From Psychrobacter sp. Pi2-1 (GTDB lineage Bacteria; Pseudomonadota; Gammaproteobacteria; Pseudomonadales; Moraxellaceae), in NCBI RefSeq assembly GCF_904846645.1, contig NZ_CAJHBO010000007.1, positions 1 to 64,000 of the forward strand: a stretch of DNA of 64,000 bases. Direction: 5' to 3'. Under the pieces are notes generated by a model that saw only the letters and a program-made list of their open reading frames with translations, did no database searches and had not been told where the DNA came from. Shown here piece after piece: positions 53,295 to 62,914 of the stretch. The translations under genes and the position numbers were made by a program. Every line of letters begins with the position of its first letter. Position 1 is the first letter of the stretch.

Positions 53295-54971
53295 TTATAG
53301 CGACTTTAGGAACGCATTTAGCTCGGCGCGACCTTGCTTGTCTAATTTCAATACTTGTTGCTGTTGCTTTTCGGCTTCTCCGCCGTGCCAAAGAACCGCT
53401 TCCATCAGCGTACGAGCGCGTCCATCATGTAAAAACGTCGCTTGTGGATCGACCGTTTGCGCAAGTCCCACGCCCCAAAGTGCGGGCGTGCGCCATTCAT
53501 AAGAATTGGCTAAAAATTCAACTTGAGCGTCTTTTGGTGGTAGCTTACCTGCGATGGTACGATCAGCGAGAGCATCACCCATATCATGCAATAGCAAATC
53601 TGTGTAAGGATAAATCACTTGTCCGTGCTGCTCAAGATGATCATCGTCGGTTTTTGGCAACTGATATCTTGGCGTATGGCAGCTTTGACAGCCCATATCA
53701 TAAAAACGCTTTTTGCCAGCTAACACAAGCTTATCATCTGCATTACGGCGATGCGGCACTGCTAGATTTCGAGTATAAAACTCTACAAATTTAGCAACCT
53801 CATCGTTTACTTCAACGGGTGATTTACCATTACCCTGTTCATCAGCGCCTGTCGCCGCATTTAGGCAAGCGGTCTGCGTTGGCATACAGGATTCGTTAGG
53901 ACGGATGTTCGACGTCAGACCCATATCTTCGTTAAAGGCACTTTGGTTCTGAGTAATCAGCTTGGTTTGACCCGCTTTCCAGCCAAATCGTCCAAGCGCA
54001 CGCTTACCGGTTTGCGGATCCATCACCCAGTTAAATTTACCACTGATATCACCATTACTACCGTCGTTGGCTTGCTTTTTAATGTCATCGTCAGGTATTT
54101 GCTCTAGCAGCCCAAGCCCAATCATCGGTAGCGCCACACGCGGTGATACCATCATGTCATCATCAAAAGCACCGTAACCAGGTTTGGTCAAATTAAACGT
54201 TGGCGCACGTAGCGTCTCGACATATCCGTCAGCAAAGGTAACTGGTTTGTCTGTCCACTGCACCGCAATTCTCGCTTCAGCAGGCACGCCTTGAATACCG
54301 CGATCTTGTAGCTGCCCGCCATACATAGGATGAGCTATCTTTTCAATCAGCGAATCCTGTAGCTGCTGGCGCTGCTCATCGGTAGACGCTGGCATAGACA
54401 GACGAATTAACAAACTATCAGCATCGTCATCGGCAGTCATCGGCGCATGACCTCGCCCATCTTTGACATGACAAGACTGGCAAGCAGCCACATTAAATAA
54501 TGCACCCAGTCCATCACGACTATCAGTACTAGCAGGTGCAACGACCCATGGCTGCTTAAAGAAAGCATTACCAATAAAGAACGCCCCTTTACGAGAAGCT
54601 GCTAGGTTAGATGAGGGTTTTGAGTAGCTCTCAGCACTGCTAATACTAATACCAGAGTCACCGCCCTGCTTGATCTCTTGAGGGTCAAAGCTCACCAGTT
54701 GCTGCATCGGCACGCCTGCCAATGCTTCTATATTTTTGGCATGTTCGGATGACAGCGATTGGCTGTTTTCACTGCTGCTTTCATTACTTGAGGCCTGCTC
54801 TGAAGTATTATCAGAAACATTGTTAGAAGTGTCGTCAGAAGCGCTATCAGATGGTTGACACGCACTGATGGCCATTGCACTGGCGATAATTAGCGCAAGC
54901 TTAGAAGGTATATGTCGTAGGATTTGAGTAGCAAGAGGAGAGTCAGAGGGCTTAACATAATTGGCGTTCAT
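53295..54971 (-). CDS. Di-haem oxidoreductase (DUF1111/DHOR) lipoprotein
   Basis: The signal ends in AISAC (Cys38), followed by a serine- and asparagine-rich linker (about residues 40-80). Two c-type haem sites are present: CQSCH at 164-168 and CQSCH at 428-432. LHDMGDALADRTI and FLHDGRARTLMEAVLWHGGEAE are typical of this family, which is related to cytochrome c peroxidases. The ATG at 54971 is chosen over an in-frame TTG at 54980; neither ribosome-binding site is strong. It probably handles iron redox in the periplasm, in step with the imelysins. Confidence 0.9.
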   Translation of the reverse strand: MNANYVKPSDSPLATQILRHIPSKLALIIASAMAISACQPSDSASDDTSNNVSDNTSEQASSNESSSENSQSLSSEHAKNIEALAGVPMQQLVSFDPQEIKQGGDSGISISSAESYSKPSSNLAASRKGAFFIGNAFFKQPWVVAPASTDSRDGLGALFNVAACQSCHVKDGRGHAPMTADDDADSLLIRLSMPASTDEQRQQLQDSLIEKIAHPMYGGQLQDRGIQGVPAEARIAVQWTDKPVTFADGYVETLRAPTFNLTKPGYGAFDDDMMVSPRVALPMIGLGLLEQIPDDDIKKQANDGSNGDISGKFNWVMDPQTGKRALGRFGWKAGQTKLITQNQSAFNEDMGLTSNIRPNESCMPTQTACLNAATGADEQGNGKSPVEVNDEVAKFVEFYTRNLAVPHRRNADDKLVLAGKKRFYDMGCQSCHTPRYQLPKTDDDHLEQHGQVIYPYTDLLLHDMGDALADRTIAGKLPPKDAQVEFLANSYEWRTPALWGVGLAQTVDPQATFLHDGRARTLMEAVLWHGGEAEKQQQQVLKLDKQGRAELNAFLKSL

Positions 54972-55026
54972 AGAAATCAATTGCCTTAGCGCTAGAGTAG
55001 AACCATTAAAATTTTGTCATACCATC

Positions 55027-55069
55027 TCATTATATGTCGGCACAATCATTGCCTATCGACATATAATGA
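55027..55069. repeat. 13-bp inverted repeat upstream of the DHOR gene
   Basis: TCATTATATGTCG (55027-55039) pairs exactly with CGACATATAATGA (55057-55069), separated by 17 bases. It lies 56 bp upstream of the DHOR start, so it may be an operator or attenuator. Confidence 0.5.
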
Positions 55070-55106
55070 AATGATACACCGGCCAATTGGCTTATTTAAT
55101 GCTCAT

Positions 55107-55139
55107 AAAAATGCGTTGCCAACGGTGGCTGACAACGCA
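55107..55139 (-). terminator. Hairpin after the first imelysin gene
   Basis: On the minus strand TGCGTTG pairs with CAACGCA, with inner GCCA/TGGC pairing, followed by TTTTT. It could partly terminate transcription between the imelysin and DHOR genes. Confidence 0.6.
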
Positions 55140-55256
55140 CGTATTATATCTAATCTAAGTATCCAATAAACAGCAGTTACTGACCTATAACGACTAATAA
55201 AACGTCGCAAAGCCAATGAAAAGCTTTTAAATAAGGGCCGCTAGCTTAAGTTTTTC

Positions 55257-56717
55257 TTAAAACTGTGACCCTGCATCTGCGTCTAGATTATCGATACCAA
55301 CGGCTTTTGCAGCGTTTTCGATACTGGCCGTCAGCTCTTGTAAGCTAGTGATACCAGCTTCAACCCATCCACGACGGACGTTTTGCTCTTCAGCAGAGAT
55401 ACCTTCTTGGCTGGCTTGACCGACAGTTGCAATCATCTGGTCAATCTTGATGCCGTCTTTTTCGCCTTTTTCAACGATAACGTTAAACGCGCCTTCTACT
55501 TTGTTGAACTCAGCAGCCAATTTATCAGCAGCTTCTGTGTGGCCGTTATCCGTTAGATAATCTTTGATACCGTAGCCGCCCACTGTCTTGCCAGCGACTG
55601 TTGTATAGCTACCATTAAAGACGTTTTGGATACCGCGCGCATTATTGGCATAGCTTAAATGGGTCAAATCACTAAAGCATTCGTGCTCATCTTCGGTAGA
55701 GCCAGTAACAAAAGCAACCTGCATACGCTCAGAAGCCAACTCACCTAATGCTAAGCTGCCCATTTGATACATAATTTGGCGCAGACCATTGTCATATTTG
55801 CGCGCTATCAAATCACTACGCAAAGTATTCTCAGTATCAGGCTGCCACTGAGCTTCCATCGCGGTCAAATCATCAACCAATAGTTGAGTTGCAGCGGTTA
55901 AGAATTCCCCGCGGCGCTCACAGATACCGGCATCTTCGTTGACGGTCTCACCACTAGTACACTGTCCGGCTTCAGTCGCATAGTCAGTGACTGGGCGATT
56001 GCCTGCGCCTTCTTTTACGCCATTGTTGTCTTGACCCCACAGCATAAACTCAATCGCATGATAGCCAGTCGTTACATTAGCTTCACTACCACCGATTTCA
56101 TTCATTTCTGCAAGTAGCTCAGGTGTGATCGTACTGGTATCTTGCTTGATACTACCCACAGTAATGCTGTCGCTATTGATGATGTTCTCTTGGCTGTTAT
56201 ATTCGCCTTCATAGTCGTCACCGACATAATCAATCAATGCTTCATCAAGTGGCCAAGCATTGATCTGCCCTTCCCAGCTATCGATGCTGTTGATAGCACG
56301 TTTGTCATTGGCAGTCACAAAGCCTTCATCAAAACGGAAAATTTCAGTTTGTGAATATGGCTGACGTGCTGCTTTATAGGCAGCCTTTGCAGCATCAAGG
56401 TTTTCTTGTGTTGGAGTGGCCACGTAAGTTTCTACCGCAGTTTGTAGCGCTTTAGCCGTGTCCAACGAATCTTTATAAGCGGCGTGTGCCATATTTGCAT
56501 AACTGATAATCAATCTATCAATATGTGCTTTTTCGGCAGCAGTCATCTCTGAATTATCAGCTGTCTCTGTGTTTGCTACTTCTGTTTGCGTTTCTGTCGC
56601 AGCATTGGTGTCTTCATCGGCTTGCTTTGTACAGCCCGACACCATCAACAATCCTGCAAGTGCAACAGCTAAAGTAGTTGGTAAAAGCTTACGGCTCGTT
56701 ACTGTGGTAATCGTCAT
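55257..56717 (-). CDS. Imelysin-family periplasmic iron-uptake lipoprotein
   Basis: The signal peptide ends in LMVSGC (Cys29), followed by a linker rich in T, E and N. The imelysin signatures are complete: RFDEGFVTANDKRAINSIDSWEGQINAWPLDEA (residues 128-160) and GYHAIEFMLWGQD with His220 and Glu223 of the GxHxxE motif. The second helical repeat follows to residue 486. The ATG at 56717 follows GAGGATATGT. The Fur-type palindrome upstream indicates iron-repressed expression. It is the first gene of the four-gene iron locus. Confidence 0.92.
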   Translation of the reverse strand: MTITTVTSRKLLPTTLAVALAGLLMVSGCTKQADEDTNAATETQTEVANTETADNSEMTAAEKAHIDRLIISYANMAHAAYKDSLDTAKALQTAVETYVATPTQENLDAAKAAYKAARQPYSQTEIFRFDEGFVTANDKRAINSIDSWEGQINAWPLDEALIDYVGDDYEGEYNSQENIINSDSITVGSIKQDTSTITPELLAEMNEIGGSEANVTTGYHAIEFMLWGQDNNGVKEGAGNRPVTDYATEAGQCTSGETVNEDAGICERRGEFLTAATQLLVDDLTAMEAQWQPDTENTLRSDLIARKYDNGLRQIMYQMGSLALGELASERMQVAFVTGSTEDEHECFSDLTHLSYANNARGIQNVFNGSYTTVAGKTVGGYGIKDYLTDNGHTEAADKLAAEFNKVEGAFNVIVEKGEKDGIKIDQMIATVGQASQEGISAEEQNVRRGWVEAGITSLQELTASIENAAKAVGIDNLDADAGSQF

Positions 56718-56888
56718 ACATATCCTCAAGAAATATAGCAAAAAATTCGTTTTGGTTAAGTAGCCTCAATTATTTTGATAATCAAGCCATGTTACAGCAG
56801 GCTATCTTAGCCATGCACATTGACTCTCAGTGCGCACGATAAGACGTTTAATATTGCATCAATAGCAAACACTGACAAATTATAGTGT

Positions 56889-56909
56889 TATTGATAATCA
56901 TTATCAATA
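56889..56909. promoter_or_regulatory. Fur box
   Basis: TATTGATAAT-C-ATTATCAATA is a perfect 21-bp palindrome and contains the Fur core GATAATCATTATC. It lies about 170 bp upstream of the first imelysin gene and on its promoter side. Confidence 0.85.
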
Positions 56910-56968
56910 TTTAATTTAATATTAACTATATCTATCAATAATCAATGTTTTATTCAAACTGAAAACAT

Positions 56969-57001
56969 AAAAAAAGAGCCAGCATATCGCTGACTCTTTT
57001 T
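56969..57001 (-). terminator. Terminator of the OmpA-like lipoprotein gene
   Basis: AAAAAGAG and CAGC pair with GCTG and CTCTTTTT (one mismatch) across a short loop, about 70 bp after the stop, with a U tract on the minus strand. Confidence 0.8.
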
Positions 57002-57072
57002 GAAATATATGTGCTCAAATATCTAGCACATACTTAATAGCTATATAGCTATTTATTAGTTATAGCTATTGA

Positions 57073-57729
57073 TTAGTTTACGCTCTGTGGTGCGTTAACT
57101 GTTAGCTCAACACGGCGGTTTTGACCACGGCCATATTCAGTGTTGTTGTCTGCGATTGGACGTGACTCACCGTAAGCAACAACGTTTACACGGTTTGAAG
57201 CAACACCGCGAGCTGTTAAGTAGTTAGCAACTGAATAAGCACGATCACGTGACAGACCCATGTTGTAAGATGCTGAACCTTTGCTATCAGTGTGACCAGC
57301 GATAGTAATTGTGTTTTGGTTATACTGGTTCATCGTTGAAGCAAGCTTATCAAGCGTTGGCTTGAATGATGAGCTAAGGGTTGCATCATCAAATGAGAAC
57401 GTGATGCTACCTGGCATAACCAGATCAATGTTACCAGTGGTTGGGTTCTGCTCAACAGTTACGCCTGTACCAGCCATTTGCTGCTCAAGTTGACGAGCTT
57501 GACGCTCCATGTAGTAACCAACGCCTGCACCTAGTGCTGCGCCGATAGCTGCATCACGACCAGTTTTGTCGCCGCCTGTTGCTTTTGAAATAGTTGCACC
57601 ACCTGCTGCACCAACTAAACCACCTAGAGCAGCTTTGTTTAGACGCTGTTGTCCAGTGTTTGGATCTGTTGTACAGCCGCTAAGTGCTAGACCTGATGCT
57701 ACTGCTGCAATCATTAAAGTATTACGCAT
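57073..57729 (-). CDS. OmpA-family lipoprotein (YiaD-like)
   Basis: The 218 residues start with a lipoprotein signal ending in LALSGC. A glycine-zipper region (about residues 38-75, GGLVGAAGGATISKATGGDKTGRDAAIGAALGAG in pieces) follows, then the OmpA C-terminal peptidoglycan-binding domain with TIAGHTDSKGSASYNMGLS and SRDRAYSVANYLTARGV. The ATG at 57729 follows AGAGGAAATATT. The layout is that of YiaD, which anchors to peptidoglycan. Confidence 0.93.
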   Translation of the reverse strand: MRNTLMIAAVASGLALSGCTTDPNTGQQRLNKAALGGLVGAAGGATISKATGGDKTGRDAAIGAALGAGVGYYMERQARQLEQQMAGTGVTVEQNPTTGNIDLVMPGSITFSFDDATLSSSFKPTLDKLASTMNQYNQNTITIAGHTDSKGSASYNMGLSRDRAYSVANYLTARGVASNRVNVVAYGESRPIADNNTEYGRGQNRRVELTVNAPQSVN

Positions 57730-58104
57730 AATATTTCCTCTTAAGTTTAAAAAATCGTGCTTTTTATAAAGATTGTCCATTAATCTTTTTTAAGTACTTA
57801 TCTACATTCCCCATTATTATGGCAACTACAACCTATCTCTGTGTAATATTTTGTCATACCTCTGTATGAGAAATGCAGGTTATATTTCAATGATTTTATA
57901 GGTCAAATCTTCGCGCCTTGCTACCACTAGTCACGTTTACAACCGTACACTACAACATGTTTCTGCTAAAATTATATTGCTAAATTTGTCGGCTTTAAAT
58001 AGTCATGATTTAAAGCTTTACGTTCATAATATTCCTGATTTTACTAGGACAGATTCAGCGACATACGGCTTATTATTAATCAGATAGACTGAAAAGGATT
58101 GAGC
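57730..58104. other. Divergent intergenic region
   Basis: About 375 bp between the OmpA-like gene and the acyltransferase gene, with promoters for both. The AAAAGGATTGAGC just before 58105 is the acyltransferase ribosome-binding region. No other element was recognised. Confidence 0.45.
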
Positions 58105-59058
58105 ATGCGATTGACATCTACCATTCGAAAAATGCATAAACGTTCGCCTAAATTAGGCAAAGCTGTGTCGCTTGCAACAGCTACTGGTGTCATCGCCGCC
58201 AATAGCTTCGGTGGTAGTATTCCTTTGTGGTTAATGGGTGTTGGTAAGGTCATTACTGGCGCCTCTATTGCAGACAAAGCCGTTATCAAAATTGCTACTC
58301 ACTGGATCAGTAGCAACAGTGCCTTAATCGACAATATGTTGCCTCGCAAAGATTGGCGTATCAGTCTACCCGACGATATTCATACCAATGGTAAATACCT
58401 ACTGGTGAGCAACCACCAATCATGGGTCGATACTAGCATCGTGCAGTATATTGGCGAAAAACGTTTACCACTCACGCGATTTTTTACTAAGTTTGAGCTG
58501 ATCTACATCCCTATCGTTGGTCAAGCTTTTTACTTTTTAGATTTTCCAATGATGCGCCGACACTCAAAAGAAGCCATTGCCAAAAACCCTGCGCTAAAAG
58601 GCAAAGACATCGAAGAAGCCAAACGTGCCTGCGCCTTATTAAAAGATAAACCTTTTACCTTATTAAATTATTTGGAAGGTACTCGTTTTACCAAAGCCAA
58701 ACAAGCTCAGCAAAAATCGCCTTATAAGCACTTGTTGAAACCTCGTGCAGGCGGATTATCATTGGCTATCAGCGCACTAGGTGAAGATATCGATGGCATA
58801 TTAGACATGACAATCGTATATCCTGATGGTGTACCAAGCTACGGGGACCTTTGGAAAGGCAATATTAAACGTTTGGGCGTTGACTTGCGCTACATCGATA
58901 TACCAGATGCGTTGTTCGAAAGTATCAAGCAAGGTGGCTACGAAAATGATGAAGATACAAAAGCTCAAATGTTCGACTGGGTTGAACAGGTGTGGCGTCA
59001 AAAAGATGAACGTATTAGCACTATGTTGGCAGATTTCGAAACCAGTCCTAAAACGTAA
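58105..59058 (+). CDS. Lysophospholipid acyltransferase family protein (YihG-like)
   Basis: The 317 residues contain the PlsC-type motifs: NHQSWVDTSIVQYIG (HX4D, block I), LTRFFTKFELIYIPIVGQAFYFLDFPMMRR, and EGTRFT (block III) near residue 190. It matches the YihG/LCLAT-like group that acylates lysophosphatidic acid or lysolipids at the inner membrane. A hydrophobic N-terminal segment (about residues 18-55) is the probable membrane anchor. The ATG at 58105 follows AAGG at about 7 bases. Confidence 0.9.
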   Translation: MRLTSTIRKMHKRSPKLGKAVSLATATGVIAANSFGGSIPLWLMGVGKVITGASIADKAVIKIATHWISSNSALIDNMLPRKDWRISLPDDIHTNGKYLLVSNHQSWVDTSIVQYIGEKRLPLTRFFTKFELIYIPIVGQAFYFLDFPMMRRHSKEAIAKNPALKGKDIEEAKRACALLKDKPFTLLNYLEGTRFTKAKQAQQKSPYKHLLKPRAGGLSLAISALGEDIDGILDMTIVYPDGVPSYGDLWKGNIKRLGVDLRYIDIPDALFESIKQGGYENDEDTKAQMFDWVEQVWRQKDERISTMLADFETSPKT

Positions 59059-59448
59059 AATGCCTAATGAGAATGCTCAGCAATACTAAATTGGCTGACC
59101 GTTAGACCTTATCAAATACCAAGCACAGTCTATGCAAGCGTACTAAGTACTAAATATCGATGTAACAAACGTTAATGTAATAAGTATCGAGCACGAGATA
59201 AAAAGTTATAGGGCAATAAAGTTGCGGGTACAAATGTCACAATAGTCATATCTTACTTATGATGTTTACTGTTAAAACAGCCATGCATCATAAGTAAATT
59301 TTAATCAAGGATGGGTTGTTTTTTAGCCTTATTCATTGATAATGTGACTAATCATGAACTCATAGATTTTCGATGTCTACTTTGATAGTAAATGGTAGTA
59401 AATATCGAATTCTGACCCATTTTTTGTGCCATTTATTACTTATAAGGT
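59059..59448. other. Non-coding gap with a nested hairpin
   Basis: About 390 bp with no supported gene. It contains a nested inverted repeat (59253-59297) and one copy of a GATGTCTACTTTG motif near 59370 that resembles the repeats at 23317-23355. Confidence 0.45.
59253..59297. repeat. Nested 12-bp inverted repeat
   Basis: TTACTTATGATG (59253-59264) pairs exactly with CATCATAAGTAA (59286-59297), and inside the loop CTGTT pairs with AACAG. The fold would be a 45-nt structured hairpin, about 195 bp after the acyltransferase stop. Confidence 0.55.
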
Positions 59449-60546
59449 ATGACTGTGCCCACCTCTACTACTAGCTCGCCGTTAGCTACCGAATCTGTTT
59501 TGAGTCAGCCTCCTTATCCAATAAGTGATGAGCCACCAAAACCGAACCATCCAAAGCCGAGTCGCTTTAAGCTCACTTACGATATTGTCATGATTATTGC
59601 CATCAGTATTGATCTGCTATTGATCAGTATCGACGCTATTTTGATGAGCAATTTTAGTAGTAATGCTGCAGAATGGCTAACCATCAGTGAAGCGCTCAAT
59701 TGGTATCAAACAACCCTACATGATCCTCTACGTACTGCTGGAGGATTTTTTACTATCTTTTTGGTCGTTGAGTTGCTATTGCGCTGGGCGATTGCCATCA
59801 AACAAAAAGTCTATTATCGCTGGTTCTTTTTCCCATTCGTTCATTGGTACGAAGTATTAGGCTGTTTTCCGCAGCTACGTGCTTTGCGACTGCTGCGAGC
59901 GGTGGTTATTGGACGACGTCTATATCAGCTTGGCTACCAAGTACTGCCGCAGACGTGGATCAACCGAATCAAATTCTACATTGACCTACTGTTAGAAGAG
60001 CTCTCCGATCGCGTTATTTTGACAGCGATACAAAACTTTCGACAAGAGCTAACCAGTTCAGACACGCATAAATCATTCATCGAGTCGACCATTGCAAAAA
60101 ATCGAAATGAGATTGAAGCAGCTGTATTGTCCGTGCTGCGTACAGAGCTTGCACCGAAGCTGCAAGAACTGACTGCCTCATCAGGTGGCGGCAGTATATT
60201 GGCGAGCGAAATGGGCAATGCTATTGAGGAAGGGTTGGCCAACACTCCTGAGTTGCGCCGCTATCTACGCATGATACCTATTGCGGGCAGCCTGATTGAG
60301 TCACAGCTACATCACGTCGGGCACAATATCGGTGAGAATGTCGTAAATGCATTAAACAAGCGACTTTTAGACCCTAAGCGCTTGGATATATTAATGATGG
60401 AAATTGCTAGCGGTATTGCGCAAATAGATACCAATAATACAGCGCTAGATACTTTAATTTCTAGTATCATTGATGACAGTTTGACTGCGTTTGAAGCGCA
60501 AGTAAAAGTGCAGCAATGGAAGCACCAAGATATGCTAAATCTATAG
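59449..60546 (+). CDS. Membrane protein with voltage-sensor-like domain and no pore
   Basis: I do not know a name for this 365-residue protein. It has a proline-rich N-terminus (about 20-40), then a hydrophobic helix (44-65), a second (98-117, FFTIFLVVELLLRWAIAI) with E-x3-R, a third (123-141) ending GCFP, and then an arginine-spaced helix LRALRLLRAVVIGRRLYQLG (143-162) with arginines at i, i+3, i+6. This S1-S4-like order is that of voltage-sensor domains of ion channels. No pore helices follow; residues of about 170-365 are soluble and amphipathic. The ATG is only one base from an AAGGT, so a GTG two codons later (59455) may be the real start. The ion-channel relation is inference. Confidence 0.75.
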   Translation: MTVPTSTTSSPLATESVLSQPPYPISDEPPKPNHPKPSRFKLTYDIVMIIAISIDLLLISIDAILMSNFSSNAAEWLTISEALNWYQTTLHDPLRTAGGFFTIFLVVELLLRWAIAIKQKVYYRWFFFPFVHWYEVLGCFPQLRALRLLRAVVIGRRLYQLGYQVLPQTWINRIKFYIDLLLEELSDRVILTAIQNFRQELTSSDTHKSFIESTIAKNRNEIEAAVLSVLRTELAPKLQELTASSGGGSILASEMGNAIEEGLANTPELRRYLRMIPIAGSLIESQLHHVGHNIGENVVNALNKRLLDPKRLDILMMEIASGIAQIDTNNTALDTLISSIIDDSLTAFEAQVKVQQWKHQDMLNL

Positions 60547-60617
60547 TTTAGCTATCTAATAGCATGATGTAATAAGAGACATAATACCGTGACAGAATTA
60601 TTTTTAAGGGTTTGTAT

Positions 60618-61442
60618 ATGACAGTTTCAGCTAACGATAACCAGACTGCACCAGCGCTAGCTTTCTACGGCAAGATGCTGACGTTTTCACGCGTACAGTT
60701 TAGTACAAGCGATCTAGCAGCTATAGAAGCTCAGCTAACTGAAACGCTCAGTAATAAATCGAGCAATATCCCTATCCTTATTGATAGTGACGTTGAGCAG
60801 GATTTATCAGCACTAGTAGAGCTGTTATGGGCATGGGGATTGCAGCCTATTGGCGTGGTGACAGGTATGCTTGATGCGCAAGCACGTGAGCAGCGCTTAG
60901 CGATATTTCCAGCAGATGGTAAGCGTATTGAGCGTATATTACCAAGTAAAAAAGCCTCCATCCCTACTCAACCATTAGCAGAGAACAACAACGCCGAAAC
61001 CGTTAGTGCTAATAGCGTCGATGATACTTCTACCACGAGCGAACCTGCTACTGAAACGACACTATCTAATATGCCAACCGAGACATTGGTAAGCACTCAG
61101 CATATTACTAGCTTAATCTATGATCAAATGCTGCGTTCAGGGCAGAGCCTCAATCACGTTGGTGGCGACTTAATTTTGACCAGTAGTATCAATAGCGGCG
61201 CTGAAGCGATTACTGACAATAGCTTACATGTATATGGCCGTGCACAAGGGCGTTTGGTGGCAGGCGCAACAGGGGATAAAGATGCCCGTATATTCTGCCA
61301 AGTCTTTAATCCGTCATTGGTGTCAGTAGCAGGAACCTATTGCTTACGAGACAATTTACCTGAGCATGTCATCGACAAGTCGGTACAAGTAAAATTTGTA
61401 GAGGGCGAAGGCTTAGTATTTACCGTGATGGATGAAGCTTAA
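60618..61442 (+). CDS. minC: Septum-site determining protein MinC
   Basis: MinC inhibits FtsZ ring assembly away from midcell. The N-terminal domain (about residues 8-105) carries FYGKMLTFSRVQFSTSDL, and the C-terminal beta-helix domain (about 165-274) shows GGDLILTSSINSGAEAITDNSLHVYGRAQGRLVAGATGDKDARIFCQVFNPSLVSVAGTY in pieces. A linker of about 50 residues rich in S, T and A separates them. The ATG at 60618 has AAGGG 7 bases upstream. It leads minCDE, although 289 bp separate minC from minD. Confidence 0.93.
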   Translation: MTVSANDNQTAPALAFYGKMLTFSRVQFSTSDLAAIEAQLTETLSNKSSNIPILIDSDVEQDLSALVELLWAWGLQPIGVVTGMLDAQAREQRLAIFPADGKRIERILPSKKASIPTQPLAENNNAETVSANSVDDTSTTSEPATETTLSNMPTETLVSTQHITSLIYDQMLRSGQSLNHVGGDLILTSSINSGAEAITDNSLHVYGRAQGRLVAGATGDKDARIFCQVFNPSLVSVAGTYCLRDNLPEHVIDKSVQVKFVEGEGLVFTVMDEA

Positions 61443-61731
61443 GACGCCATTAAAAATAATACACCGTGAAGTGACTTTATAGAAAACTAAGGTAGTTAAG
61501 CTGCTCTATTCGACAAGCCAAAAAGCATGACTATGGCCCTACTAATACCACGCAGAGAGGCTAATTGAGCGATACATAGGTTGTTTTTCTACTTTAGTAT
61601 CGAGCTGCTATAAATTTTTGTTTATTTATGCTAGGCTAGCTTCGAAGATAGTGTATATATGTTAGGTGAATAACATGTAATTTTGCTATTTATATAAAAT
61701 ATATCCCATTGATTCATAGGAGTGTGCCATT

Positions 61732-62544
61732 GTGGCGAAGATAGTTGTAATCACTTCAGGTAAAGGCGGTGTGGGTAAAACCACGACAAGTGCTTCTTTT
61801 GCCGCTGGTTTGGCGTTACGTGGCTATAAAACGGTTGTTATCGACTTTGATGTAGGTCTACGTAATCTAGACTTAATCATGGGTTGCGAAAACAGAATTG
61901 TTTATGACTTCGTTGATGTCATCACTGGAAACGCGCGTTTGTCGCAAGCACTTGTCAAAGACAAACAGCTTGAAAACTTATATATCCTGCCCGCCAGTCA
62001 GACACGCGATAAAGACGCACTGACAGACGAAGGGGTATCAGAGGTAATGGCTGAGCTCTCTAAACAGTTTGACTATATTATTTGTGACTCGCCTGCCGGT
62101 ATCGAGCGCGGTGCACAGCTAGCGATGTATCATGCAGATGAAGCTATTATTGTCACCAACCCTGAGATCTCTTCAGTGCGTGACTCAGATAGAATCATCG
62201 GCATTCTGCAAAGTCAGACGAAAAAAGTAGAAGAGAACCAAGGGACTGTTCGCGAGCATTTGATTATCACTCGTTATAATCCTGAACGTGCGGCTGCCAA
62301 TGAGATGATGGATATCGATACTATCTCGAACGATATCCTAAAAGTTCCACTACTTGGTGTTGTTCCTGAGAGCCATTCAGTGCTCGAAGCGTCCAACCAT
62401 GGCGAACCAGTTATTCATTATACCGACTCTGTTGCTGGTCAATGTTATGAAGACATTGTCGCCCGTTTCTTGGGTGAAGAGCGTCCACTACGTCATATTG
62501 ACGTGAAGAAAAAGAGTCTATTACAGCGCTGGTTTGGGGGATAA
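61732..62544 (+). CDS. minD: Septum-site determining ATPase MinD
   Basis: MinD is the membrane-bound ATPase that recruits MinC and oscillates with MinE. The 270 residues show the deviant Walker [43 protein letters not shown] and the C-terminal amphipathic helix [12 protein letters not shown] that binds membrane. The start is GTG, with AGGAG nine bases upstream. The stop overlaps the minE start by one base. Confidence 0.96.
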   Translation: MAKIVVITSGKGGVGKTTTSASFAAGLALRGYKTVVIDFDVGLRNLDLIMGCENRIVYDFVDVITGNARLSQALVKDKQLENLYILPASQTRDKDALTDEGVSEVMAELSKQFDYIICDSPAGIERGAQLAMYHADEAIIVTNPEISSVRDSDRIIGILQSQTKKVEENQGTVREHLIITRYNPERAAANEMMDIDTISNDILKVPLLGVVPESHSVLEASNHGEPVIHYTDSVAGQCYEDIVARFLGEERPLRHIDVKKKSLLQRWFGG

Positions 62545-62837
62545 TGATGACTAAGAAAAAAGGATTTTGGAGTAGCCTATTTGGTACTGACGACAACAGT
62601 AACGCAGGTAGCGCAAATTTAGCAACTGAGCGTTTAAAAGTTATCGTTGCTAGCGAAAACAGATTGAACAATCGACTAACGGTTGATCGTATCGAAAAAA
62701 TGAAACGTGAAATTTTAGAAGTCGTGAACAAATACGTTAACGGTGTGCAGATTGATGATGTCAATATCAACCATCGTTCTGAAGACAGCTTAGATGTGTT
62801 AGAGATGAATATCAATTTGCCTGAGCATAAGAAATAG
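62544..62837 (+). CDS. minE: Cell division topological specificity factor MinE
   Basis: MinE activates MinD ATPase and drives the pole-to-pole oscillation. The 97 residues carry the N-terminal amphipathic [13 protein letters not shown], the anti-MinCD helix with [13 protein letters not shown] and [22 protein letters not shown], and the C-terminal dimer domain. The start overlaps the minD stop (TAATG); a second ATG follows one codon later. A terminator follows. Confidence 0.95.
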   Translation: MMTKKKGFWSSLFGTDDNSNAGSANLATERLKVIVASENRLNNRLTVDRIEKMKREILEVVNKYVNGVQIDDVNINHRSEDSLDVLEMNINLPEHKK

Positions 62838-62870
62838 CATTCTAACAGTACGTATTTCTACAATGAATGA

Positions 62871-62904
62871 AAAAAGCCCCAAGTTTGATACTTGGGGCTT
62901 TTAA
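62871..62904. terminator. Bidirectional terminator after minE
   Basis: AAAAAGCCCCAAG pairs with CTTGGGGCTTTT across a short loop; A and T tracts flank it between minE and the convergent cytochrome gene. Confidence 0.9.
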
Positions 62905-62914
62905 TGTTTATCGA

